Source: Bog-793 sp963785415
GTDB taxonomy: Bacteria; Actinomycetota; Acidimicrobiia; Acidimicrobiales; Bog-793
Assembly (NCBI GenBank): GCA_963785415.1
Contig: CAWAVB010000001.1
Location: 248,001-312,000, forward strand
Direction: 5' to 3'
Length of the DNA stretch: 64,000 nucleotides
The translations under genes were made by a program, and so were the position numbers. Of this stretch, positions 19,004 through 26,893 are shown in pieces (positions within the stretch are counted from its first letter, which is position 1; each line of letters opens with the position of its first letter). Under the pieces are notes generated by a model, which ran no database searches, was not told where the DNA came from, and saw only the letters and a program-made list of their open reading frames with translations.

Positions 19004-19806
19004 CGGCCGTCACCACCCGTCGCCGGCTGGCCGCGGCGCGCCAGGATCGCGGCGAAGCGCTCGGCGACCTCGTCGTCGGCGAGGCGGGAGAACCCCGATG
19101 AGTCGACGGTCGCGATGATCGGGTAGATGCCGCGCACCGGGTCGGGCCCGCCGGTCGCCGAGTCCTCGTCGGCCGCCTGGTAGAGCGCGCCCACGGCGAG
19201 CTCGATCGCCTCAACGCGGGAGAGGTCCTCGCGGAAGCCGAGCTTGATCGCCGTCTCGGCGACCCGTCCGCCGGAACCCGTCGCGTGGAAGTCGGTCTCC
19301 TCGTAGCGGCCGCCGGTGAGGTCGTAGGTGAAGATCCGTCCGGTCTGACGGTTCGTGTCCCAGCCGGCGAACAGCGGCACGACGCCGAGACCCTGCATCG
19401 CCATCGGCAGGTGGTCGCGCACGAGCTGGGCGAGCTGGTTCGCTTTGCCCTCCAAGGTGAGCGCCGCGCCCTCGACCTTCTCGTAGTGCTCGAGCTGGAC
19501 CTGGAAGAGCCGCACCATGTCGATCGCCGGTCCGGCCGCGCCGGCGATGGCGACCGCGGAGTAACGGTCAGCCGGGAAGACCTTCTCGATGCTCCGGTGG
19601 GCGATGGCGACGCCCTCGGTCGCGCGGCGGTCCCCCGCCATCACGACGCCGCCCGCGTATCGGAGCGCGGCGATCGTCGTTGCCTGGCGGACGTCGACGA
19701 GCGGGGCCGGCGTCACGGGGAGCCCGACGCCCGGTCGGGCGCGCCGCAGCAGCTCGACGAAATCGGGCCCGGGATCCTCAGCGGGTGGGAACAGATACAG
19801 GCCCAT
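19000..19806 (-). CDS. prcB: Proteasome beta subunit
   Basis: A 268-residue N-terminal-nucleophile protease precursor. The propeptide (about residues 1-42) should be removed autocatalytically before Thr43 in VRQATTIAALRY, giving the active Thr. The following GGVVMAGDRRATEG holds the conserved Asp and Arg, and DDDSATGG-type motifs recur near the end (DEDSATGGPD). The residue before the cut is Ala rather than the usual Gly. It lies between pup and prcA. Confidence 0.95.
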   Translation of the reverse strand: MGLYLFPPAEDPGPDFVELLRRARPGVGLPVTPAPLVDVRQATTIAALRYAGGVVMAGDRRATEGVAIAHRSIEKVFPADRYSAVAIAGAAGPAIDMVRLFQVQLEHYEKVEGAALTLEGKANQLAQLVRDHLPMAMQGLGVVPLFAGWDTNRQTGRIFTYDLTGGRYEETDFHATGSGGRVAETAIKLGFREDLSRVEAIELAVGALYQAADEDSATGGPDPVRGIYPIIATVDSSGFSRLADDEVAERFAAILARRGQPATGGDGR

Positions 19807-19843
19807 TGGGGTGGAACCCTAGTTGCCGGAGAGGGCCGGCCAC

Positions 19844-20044
19844 CTACTGTCCCCCCTTTTGGACGTAGTTGCGGACGAACTCCTCGGCGTTGTCCTCGAG
19901 CACGTCGTCGATCTCGTCGAGCAGGTCGTCGATCTCGGCCTTCAGCCGCTCGCCCTTCTCGGAGCTCTGCGGAGCCTCTTCTTCGGTCGGCTCGGGGGCG
20001 TGGCGCTGCGGTGCCGACCGCCGTTTGAACTCGCGTTCAGCCAT
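19844..20044 (-). CDS. pup: Prokaryotic ubiquitin-like protein Pup
   Basis: A 66-residue disordered tag protein. ATG 20044 is chosen because GAGGAGG stands 6 bases before it inside the end of dop and the product then has normal Pup length. The central coiled-coil region KAEIDDLLDEIDDVLEDNAE binds the ARC/Mpa ATPase. The C-terminus YVQKGGQ ends in Gln, so the protein must be deamidated to Glu by Dop before PafA can ligate it. It overlaps the dop stop by 8 bases. Confidence 0.95.
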   Translation of the reverse strand: MAEREFKRRSAPQRHAPEPTEEEAPQSSEKGERLKAEIDDLLDEIDDVLEDNAEEFVRNYVQKGGQ

Positions 20045-21541
20045 TCGTCGCCTCCTCACCGCCGAGTCGCCCGACGAGCTCGGCGGCGCTGCCGCATCGA
20101 TCAAGAAGGTTAGCGACGTGGGCCGCGCTCCCCCGCAAGGGCTCCATCATCGGCACGCGTCGCAGTGGGTCCTTCCCGAGGTCGAAAACGACCGAGTCCC
20201 AGTTGGCGGCCACGATCGAGCTCCGGTAGCGCTTCAGGCACTCGCCGCGGAAGTACGCCCTGGTCGTCGTCGGCGGGTCGTTGACCGCCCGTGCGATCGC
20301 GTCTTCGGTGACGACGGTTTCCATGCCGAGCCGGCGGAAAAGCGACCGCTCGGGGCGGAGATCGTGGTACTGCAGGTCGAGGACCTGGACGCGGTGGTCG
20401 GCGAGGTCGCAGTCGTGGCGGAGACAGTAGGCGTCGATGAGCTCGAGCTTGGCGACCCAGTCGAGGGTGCGCCGCAACGTGGAGGGGTTCGACTCGAGGG
20501 CACCGAGAACCGACTCCCAACGGTCGAGGACGGTCGCGCCGACGCCGTCGGGACCGAGGGCCTCGAGCCCGTGCACTTCGTTGTACTTGCGGGCGAGGTC
20601 GAGAAGCCGCCACTGCGCCTCGATCGCCGTCATCGTCCCGCCGGAGGCGAGCTCGAGCGGGGACGCCAGTCCGAGGTCGTGCGAGACCGTGTGCATCGCG
20701 GCCACCGGGCGGGCGAGCACGAGCTCGGCGCTCCCCAGGGCGTCGTCCTCGATGAGGAGGAGGACGATCGCCGTCACGCCGACCTTGAGGAGCGTCGCGA
20801 CCTCGGCGAGGTTGGCGTCGCCGGTGATGACGTGGAGCCGGCGGTAGCGCGCCGGGTCGGCGTGCGGCTCGTCCCGGGTGTTGATGATCGGCCGCTTCAG
20901 CGTCGTCTCGAGGCCGACCTCCTCCTGGAAAAAGTCCGCCCGCTGGCTGAGCTCGAAGGTGGCGGGGCGGTGGCCGGGTTCCTCACAACCGACCTTGCCC
21001 GCGCCCGTGTAGATCTGGCGCGTGACGAGGTGTGCGGTGAGGTCGCGCGCGACTCTCCCGAACGGCACGGCGCGGTCGACGAGGTAGTTCTCATGGCAGC
21101 CGTAGGAGTTGCCTTTGCCGTCGGAGTTGTTCTTGTAAACGACGATCGCCTCGCCGGTGCGCAGCATTCGCTGGGCCGCGGTCATCGAGGCGAGAAGGAT
21201 ACGCTCGCCCGCCTTGTCGTGGGCGACGAGCTCATCAACCGTCGAGCACTCCGGGGTCGAGTACTCGGGGTGGGCGTGGTCGACGTAGTAGCGGGCCCCG
21301 TTCGTGAGCACCGTGTTCACGAGGCTCATCTCGACCTCGGGGGCGCGCCGCCCTCCCGGGTGAAGCCGCGGGCGTCCCTGCCGGGCGATTCGTCTTCGAA
21401 GTCCCAGCCGACCCGGCCGGCGAGCTCGGCGACGTAGGCGTTGATGAGCATCGACGAGGCGGCCGTCGGGTTGGAGTCCGCGGTCCCCGTGAGGTGCACC
21501 CCATATTCGGTCTCGATACCGCAGACCTTTGGGATCGCCAT
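20037..21541 (-). CDS. dop: Pup deamidase/depupylase Dop, one frameshift
   Basis: About 501 codons in two frames. The first part (21541 to about 21345) begins MAIPKVCGIETEYGVHLTGT and includes SPGRDARGF. The rest (to 20037) contains TNGARYYVDHAHPEYSTPEC, KNNSDGKGNSYGCHENYL and TRAYFRGECLKR. The proteins fit together end to end as a normal Dop. The break is at the C5 run (minus strand, 21343-21339), where one more C gives GAPPEVEM and continuity. Dop deamidates Pup-Gln and removes Pup from substrates. The gene lies between ARC/mpa and pup. As written the frame is broken; sequencing error is likely. Confidence 0.85.
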
Positions 21542-21609
21542 ACGGTCGACCCTAGTGGACCGGTCGCGCCGCCAGCCGCCGCCAGTAGGGCCCTCGAGGG
21601 CGCGGGCCC

Positions 21610-23337
21610 CTACAGGTACTGGCCGGTGCCGACCCGCTCGATCGTCCGGCCCCCGCGTTCGTCGCCGTGGTCGACGACGGTGCGGACGTACACGATGCGT
21701 TCGCCTTTCTTCCCGGAGATCTTCGCCCAGTCGTCGGGGTTCGTCGTGTTCGGCAGGTCCTCGTTCTCCTTGTACTCCTGCTTGATGGACTCGAGCAGGT
21801 CGGCCAGGCAGATCCCCCTCGTCTCGCCGACGAGGACGCGCTTGATCGCGAGCTTCTTCGCGCGCCGGACGATGTTCTCGATCATCGCCCCGGAGGCGAA
21901 GTCCCGGAAATACAGCACTTCCTTGTCGCCGTTCTGGTACGTCACCTCGAGGAAGCGGTTGTCGTCGTCGGCCCGGTACATCTCGGCGACGGTCCGCTCG
22001 ATCATCACCCGCACCGCCTTGGCGGGGTCACCGCCGCCGAGCGCCTCGACATCGTCGGCGTTGAGCGGCAAGTCGGCCGAGAGATACCGGGCGAAGATCT
22101 GCTGGGCGGCCGCCTCGGTTGGCCGCTCGATCTTGATCTTCACGTCGAGCCGTCCGGGACGCAGGATCGCCGGGTCGATGAGGTCTTCGCGGTTCGACGC
22201 ACCGATGACGATCACGTCGCGCAGCGCTTCGACGCCGTCGATCTCGGCGAGGAGCTGCGGGACGACCGTCGATTCCATGTCGGAGCTGATGCCGCTGCCC
22301 CGCGTGCGGAAAAGCGAGTCCATCTCGTCGAAGAACACGATGACGGGCACGCCCTCGTCGGCCTTCTCGCGCGCCCGCTGGAACACGAGCCGGATCTGCC
22401 GCTCGGTCTCACCGACATACTTGTTCAGCAGCTCCGGCCCCTTGATGTTGAGAAAGTAACTGCGGACGTTCTCGTTGCCCCGCAGCTCGCCGACCTTTTT
22501 CGCGAGCGAGTTCGCCACCGCCTTGGCGATGAGCGTCTTGCCGCACCCCGGCGGGCCGTAGAGGAGGATGCCCTTCGGCGCCGGCAACTGGTGCTCGGCG
22601 AAGAGCTCAGGGTGCAGGTACGGAAGCTCGACGGCGTCGGTGAGCGCCTCGATCTGGTCGTCGAGCCCGCCGATGTCGGCGTAGGTGACGTCCGGGACCT
22701 CCTCGAGGACGACCTCCTCGATCTCGGGCCGTGGGAGCTTCTCGAGTAGCAGCCAGGAGCGCGGGTCCATGAGGACGCTGTCACCGGCGCGCAGGCGCGT
22801 GTCGAGGAGCGCGTCGGAGATCTCGGCGACGCGTTCCTCATCGCCGCGGCCGACGACGAGGGCGCGCCGGCCGTCCTCGAGGATCTCCTGAACGGTGACG
22901 ACCTCGCCCGAGCGCTCGAAGGTGCGGGCGAGGACGACGTTCAACGACTCGTTCAACACGACCTCGTGGCCGCGTTGCAGGCTTTCGGGCTCGATCGCCG
23001 GGTGGAGCGCGACCCGCATCTTGCGGCCGCTCGCGAAGACGTCGACCGTGCCGTCGTCGTTGTGGGCAAGGAACGTCCCGTAGGCGTTCGGGGTCTGGGT
23101 GAGCTTGTCGACCTCGTCGCGCAGCGCGGCGATGTTCTCCTTCGCCTGCTGGAGGGTGTAGGTGAGCTTCTCGTTGTGCGAAAGCGCCTGGGCGAGCTGG
23201 CCTTTCACCTCGAGGAGGCGCTCTTCGAGGACGCGGACGCGTTGCGGGGCTTCGTGGAGCCGGTGGCGGAGCTCCGCGACCTCCTCCTCCGCGGCGACGA
23301 GGCGGGATCGCAGTTCCGCGGTCGTCTCTTCGTCCAT
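21610..23337 (-). CDS. arc: Proteasome-associated AAA ATPase ARC/Mpa
   Basis: A 575-residue hexameric unfoldase that binds pupylated proteins and feeds them to the 20S core. The N-terminal coiled coil (residues 1-80) captures Pup, and a double OB region spans about 85-200. The AAA domain has Walker A GPPGCGKT (261-268), Walker B FFDEMDS and the sensor region IGASNREDLIDPA. The C-terminus GTGQYL is the HbYX-like tail that docks into the alpha ring. Known as Mpa in mycobacteria. It heads the proteasome gene run. Confidence 0.95.
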   Translation of the reverse strand: MDEETTAELRSRLVAAEEEVAELRHRLHEAPQRVRVLEERLLEVKGQLAQALSHNEKLTYTLQQAKENIAALRDEVDKLTQTPNAYGTFLAHNDDGTVDVFASGRKMRVALHPAIEPESLQRGHEVVLNESLNVVLARTFERSGEVVTVQEILEDGRRALVVGRGDEERVAEISDALLDTRLRAGDSVLMDPRSWLLLEKLPRPEIEEVVLEEVPDVTYADIGGLDDQIEALTDAVELPYLHPELFAEHQLPAPKGILLYGPPGCGKTLIAKAVANSLAKKVGELRGNENVRSYFLNIKGPELLNKYVGETERQIRLVFQRAREKADEGVPVIVFFDEMDSLFRTRGSGISSDMESTVVPQLLAEIDGVEALRDVIVIGASNREDLIDPAILRPGRLDVKIKIERPTEAAAQQIFARYLSADLPLNADDVEALGGGDPAKAVRVMIERTVAEMYRADDDNRFLEVTYQNGDKEVLYFRDFASGAMIENIVRRAKKLAIKRVLVGETRGICLADLLESIKQEYKENEDLPNTTNPDDWAKISGKKGERIVYVRTVVDHGDERGGRTIERVGTGQYL

Positions 23338-23422
23338 TTCGGGGCACCTCCTCCCTGCGACGCCCTGATGCTGGGGACCCTACACCGGCCCCGTCACGCG
23401 CCGATCGCGACGGACGCGTTGC

Positions 23423-23451
23423 TTGACACTCCCTGGCCCACTCGGTACGGT
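23423..23451 (+). promoter_or_regulatory. Promoter of the ferredoxin gene
   Basis: TTGACA (23423-23428) and TACGGT (23446-23451) with a 17-base spacer, about 107 bases before the ferredoxin start and pointing at it. Confidence 0.6.
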
Positions 23452-23455
23452 CGAT

Positions 23456-23476
23456 TTGGCCTGGCGAGCAGGCCAA
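23456..23476. promoter_or_regulatory. 8-bp inverted repeat just past the promoter
   Basis: TTGGCCTG (23456-23463) and CAGGCCAA (23469-23476) form a perfect dyad with a 5-base spacer, starting 5 bases after the -10 box. This is a typical operator position for a repressor, but no regulator is assigned. Confidence 0.4.
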
Positions 23477-23557
23477 GTCCTCCTGCGACATCTGTCGCAT
23501 CCGGCATTGTTACGCTTGTGGTGCCGGGAATACCCCCGAAAGAAGGCACGCAGCGCG

Positions 23558-23794
23558 ATGAAAGTCTGGATCGATCAGGATCTGTGCACGGGTGACGGCC
23601 TGTGCGAGGAGATCTGTCCCGCGGTGTTCACGCTGCAAGACGACGGTCTCGCCTATGTGAAAGACGGCGCCACCGTGATGACCGATCCGGGTGGCGTGAA
23701 GGGCATGGTCGTTGTGCCCGACGGCTTGGAGGACGCGGTCACCGAAGCGGCCGAGGAGTGCCCCGGGGAGTGCATCTTCATCGAGCAGTCCTAG
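23558..23794 (+). CDS. Ferredoxin
   Basis: A 78-residue iron-sulfur protein starting MKVWIDQDLC at 23558; the longer frame back to 23423 begins inside the promoter. The cysteines are in DLCTGDGLCEEICP and ECPGEC, a single-cluster ferredoxin of the actinobacterial 3Fe-4S/4Fe-4S type. It would carry electrons, for example to a P450 or oxygenase, none of which is nearby. Its position divergent from ARC and convergent with trmI is the normal actinobacterial context. Confidence 0.88.
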   Translation: MKVWIDQDLCTGDGLCEEICPAVFTLQDDGLAYVKDGATVMTDPGGVKGMVVVPDGLEDAVTEAAEECPGECIFIEQS

Positions 23795-23817
23795 CTACCG
23801 CCGTCAAGGCGCAGGCG

Positions 23818-24666
23818 CTAGTCGGTTCCCTCTTCAGATTTGGCGAGAAACCCGCGCGGCACGACGCGGCGTGCCGCGGTGACGAATCCGGTGTGGGCGA
23901 CCATGCGATGGTCCGGCCGCACGGACCGCCCCTCGATGTGCCACGTGCGCCGGAGGATCTCGAACGTCTCCATGAGGGCGAACGGGCCCCGAGCGAGCTG
24001 GGCGCGCAACTCGGCGGTCTGGGTGATCGACGGGAGATAGGCGACGAGGATCCCCCCGGGGGCGAGCGCCCCCTCGGCGTGCTCGAGGGCGCGCCACGGC
24101 TCCGGCAGGTCGAGGAGGATCCGGTCGAGGTCGCGGCAGTCGATGCCCTCGTAGACGTCGCGCTCTTCGACGGTGAAGGGGACGTCGTTGCCGAGGAGCT
24201 CCGCGACGTTCGCCCGGGCGCGGCGGGCGAAGTCCTCGCGCAGCTCGTAGCCGGTCACGTGGCACCCGGCGCGCAGCGCCGTCATCGACAGCGCCCCCGA
24301 ACCGACACCGGCCTCGAGGACCCGGGCCCCGGGGAACAGGTCGGCCGCGACGAGGATCGCACCGAGGTCCTTCGGGTAGATCACCTGCGCGCCCCGCGGC
24401 ATCTTCACGATGACGTCGGCAAGCGTCGGGCGGACGGCGAGGAAGCGCCGGGCGGGACCGGACTGGCCGTCGCGGCGCCAGGCGACCACCTCGCTCCCCT
24501 CGGGCTGGCCGATCAGCGCATCGTGCTCGACGACGCCGGCGTGCGACTGGAACGACGCCCCGGCGACGAGGCGGACGAGATAGCGCCGCTCGTGGTGGTC
24601 GACGAGCAGGACCCGCTCACCAGGGCGGAATGGACCGCGGGGAGGTGCCGGCGCCGGCTCGGTCAC
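23818..24666 (-). CDS. trmI: tRNA (adenine-58-N1)-methyltransferase TrmI
   Basis: A 282-residue SAM-dependent enzyme that methylates N1 of A58 in the T-loop of tRNA. The N-terminal small domain (GERVLLVDHHERRYLVRL) precedes a Rossmann methyltransferase core with motif I VLEAGVGSGALSM (about residues 116-128). DRILLDLPEPW (motif IV, about 181-191) follows. It is a regular neighbour of the ARC ATPase in actinobacteria. The start overlaps nothing; its stop is 23 bases from the converging ferredoxin stop. A small membrane-protein gene follows it upstream. Confidence 0.9.
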   Translation of the reverse strand: MTEPAPAPPRGPFRPGERVLLVDHHERRYLVRLVAGASFQSHAGVVEHDALIGQPEGSEVVAWRRDGQSGPARRFLAVRPTLADVIVKMPRGAQVIYPKDLGAILVAADLFPGARVLEAGVGSGALSMTALRAGCHVTGYELREDFARRARANVAELLGNDVPFTVEERDVYEGIDCRDLDRILLDLPEPWRALEHAEGALAPGGILVAYLPSITQTAELRAQLARGPFALMETFEILRRTWHIEGRSVRPDHRMVAHTGFVTAARRVVPRGFLAKSEEGTD

Positions 24667-24932
24667 GAATCGCCCGGCTGGTCCCCCGGGCTGCGCCCCC
24701 TCCGCGCCCGCCCGCGGCGACGGACCTCGGGTGCGGGGGCGTGGGTGACGAGCACGGATTCACCCATCCGGAGGTTCTCCCGGGCGACGACCGGCGTCTC
24801 CGGCCTGGTCAGGTAGTGGACGACCCAGGCCGCGGCGCCGATCACGATCCAGACGACGCTGCCCTCGACGAGCCCGCGGCGCAACCCGCGGCGCAACAAC
24901 CGCTGGGCGACGGAGTGAAGGATCGAACCCAC
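24663..24932 (-). CDS. Small membrane protein
   Basis: An 89-residue protein with one hydrophobic segment (SVVWIVIGAAAWVVHYL, residues 25-41) after a basic amphipathic N-terminus, and an Arg-rich tail. It overlaps the trmI start by 4 bases. No family is recognised. It is the last of three small membrane-protein genes in a row. Confidence 0.5.
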   Translation of the reverse strand: MGSILHSVAQRLLRRGLRRGLVEGSVVWIVIGAAAWVVHYLTRPETPVVARENLRMGESVLVTHAPAPEVRRRGRARRGRSPGDQPGDS

Positions 24933-24935
24933 GGG

Positions 24936-25169
24936 TCAGACCCGGCGGATCTCGAGCACGCTGGCGCGCTTGCGGCCCTTGCGGCGCCCGAGGAGGTAGA
25001 CGGACACGACGCCGAGGGCGGCAGCGCCGACGCCCGCGGCGACGGCGGCGATCTTCGCTTCCCCGGCGTTCGATCCGAGCAGCTCGCGGAGCTGGCGCTC
25101 GACCTCGCCGAGCGAGACGCGATCCTCGCCGCCACCGTCGTCCGCCGGCCGGACGTGGGCCGGCGTCAT
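24936..25169 (-). CDS. Small single-span membrane protein
   Basis: A 77-residue protein with an acidic N-terminal helix (VSLGEVERQLRELLG) and one membrane span (IAAVAAGVGAAALGVVSVYL) followed by RRKGRKR. It lies between two other small membrane-protein genes, overlapping the upstream one by 4 bases and ending 3 bases before the next. No family is recognised. Confidence 0.5.
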   Translation of the reverse strand: MTPAHVRPADDGGGEDRVSLGEVERQLRELLGSNAGEAKIAAVAAGVGAAALGVVSVYLLGRRKGRKRASVLEIRRV

Positions 25170-25522
25170 CGCCGACCCCTGCGCGTCGCCGACGGGCGCG
25201 CGACGACGCCCCGGAACCCGAAGGCGAGGAACCCGACGAGCGCGGCGACGGCGGCCGCCGCGGTGAGGAGATAGGGCGCGAAGGACCAGTGCCCGGCGAA
25301 GGCCTGACCCGTCTCGGTCTGAAGGGCGCGCAGCAGCCCGACGAGCGCGATCACTGCACCGATCGCGATGAGGAGCGCGCCGGCGACGCCGAAGGCGAGG
25401 CGCCGTCCGAGCTGGCGGAGGGGCGCGACGGTCTCCTGGATGACGTAGCGGCGGATGACGGAGATCGTCTCGCCGATCGCGGCGCGGCCCTTCGCGGAAC
25501 CGTCATCCGAGGTCTTCGCCAC
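25166..25522 (-). CDS. Small two-span membrane protein, phage-holin-like family
   Basis: A 118-residue protein. GTG 25522 is chosen because AAAGGAG stands just before it. Two hydrophobic hairpins (LAFGVAGALLIAIGAVIAL and LLTAAAAVAALVGFLAF) follow an N-terminal amphipathic helix. This plan fits the actinobacterial DUF1469/holin-like family, which are membrane proteins of unknown role, not shown to be phage-derived. It heads the three-gene run to trmI. Confidence 0.5.
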   Translation of the reverse strand: MAKTSDDGSAKGRAAIGETISVIRRYVIQETVAPLRQLGRRLAFGVAGALLIAIGAVIALVGLLRALQTETGQAFAGHWSFAPYLLTAAAAVAALVGFLAFGFRGVVARPSATRRGRR

Positions 25523-25743
25523 GGTCGCTCCTTTCTCGGCACGGGTAGGCACGTCGCGGGCAACCCGACCGTCGCAGGCTACCGCGCGCCCCGCCGAGCG
25601 CGGGGATGGGATGTGTGCGCGGGGCCGTGTCCGCGTCCCGTCGAGTGCGCCGCGAGGTGGTCACCGACGCGGCGACGCCTTGCCGTAGTCTCGTTGTGTC
25701 CACGACGCAGTCGCGCCCGCAGTGGCGCCGGGAGGTGCGAGAG

Positions 25744-26877
25744 GTGAGCCGACTTGGGGACCTGTTCCGGGAGGAGCGCCAGAGCCCGTGGATCGACGAC
25801 CTGAGACGGAGCTACGTGCGAGCGGGCGGCCTGGAGGAGCTCGTCGAAAAGGGGATTCGCGGCGTGACCTCGAATCCGACGATCATGACGCGGGCGATCG
25901 AGGCGGGCTCGGATTACGACGAACAGTTCGGCGAGCTCGTCGGTGCCAACGTGCCGGTCGAGGACGCCTACTGGGAGCTGGTGCTCGCCGACGTCGTCGG
26001 TGCGCTCGACATCCTGCGGCCGCTGTACGAGTCGTCGGGCGGCGGTGACGGCTTCGTCTCGGTCGAGGTCGCGCCCGATCTCGCCCGCGACACCGCTGGC
26101 ACGATCGCCGCGGCGAAGTCCCTGTGGGACCGGATCGAGCGCCCGAACGTGCTCCTGAAGATCCCGGCGACCCCGGAGGGCCTGCCGGCGATCGAGGAGG
26201 CGATCGCGGCGGGCCAGAATGTCAACGTCACGCTCATCTTTTCGCTCGAGCGCTACGAGGCCGTCATCGAGGCGTACCTCGACGGTCTGGAACGCCTCGT
26301 TGCGGCGGGGGGATCCCCCGCCTCGGTCGCCTCGGTCGCCTCGTTCTTCGTCAGCCGGGTCGACACCGAGGTCGACCGCCGGCTCGAGTCGATCGCGGCC
26401 GCCGAGCCGGGATCGGCTCGGGCGGGACGCGCCCTCGGGCTGCGCGGCCAGGCCGCACTCGCCCAGGCGCGGCTCGCCTACGAGATCTTCTGCGACCGGT
26501 TCGCGGCGCCAAGGTTCACGACGCTCGCCGCAGGGGGCGCCCGCCCGCAGCGCCCGCTTTGGGCCTCGACGTCGACGAAGAACCCGGCCTACCCGGATCT
26601 TTTGTACGTGGACGGCCTCATCGGGCCGGACACGGTGAACACGATGCCCCCCGAGACCGCCGAGGCGTTCAACGACCACGGCATCGTGGCGCGCACGGTA
26701 GATGCGGGGGTCGGCGCCGCGAAGGAGGTGCTCGCCGGGCTCGCCGGAGTCGGCGTCGAGCTCGACGACGTGACCGAGCAGCTCGAAGCCGAGGGTGTCG
26801 CCGCCTTCGCGAAGTCCTTCGACGACCTACAGGCGCGGCTCACCGAGAAGGCCGCGGCGATCCGCTCCGCGCGATGA
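25744..26877 (+). CDS. tal: Transaldolase
   Basis: A 377-residue enzyme of the non-oxidative pentose phosphate pathway. It moves a dihydroxyacetone unit from sedoheptulose 7-phosphate to glyceraldehyde 3-phosphate. GTG 25744 is preferred because GGGAGG stands 10 bases before it and the length matches actinobacterial Tal. Marks: KGIRGVTSNPTIM (about residues 36-48), the Schiff-base Lys in NVLLKIPATPEG, and NVNVTLIFSLERY. It starts the operon tal-zwf-pgl-fbiC-LOG. Confidence 0.95.
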   Translation: MSRLGDLFREERQSPWIDDLRRSYVRAGGLEELVEKGIRGVTSNPTIMTRAIEAGSDYDEQFGELVGANVPVEDAYWELVLADVVGALDILRPLYESSGGGDGFVSVEVAPDLARDTAGTIAAAKSLWDRIERPNVLLKIPATPEGLPAIEEAIAAGQNVNVTLIFSLERYEAVIEAYLDGLERLVAAGGSPASVASVASFFVSRVDTEVDRRLESIAAAEPGSARAGRALGLRGQAALAQARLAYEIFCDRFAAPRFTTLAAGGARPQRPLWASTSTKNPAYPDLLYVDGLIGPDTVNTMPPETAEAFNDHGIVARTVDAGVGAAKEVLAGLAGVGVELDDVTEQLEAEGVAAFAKSFDDLQARLTEKAAAIRSAR

Positions 26878-26893
26878 CCGGGAGAGGAGTGTC

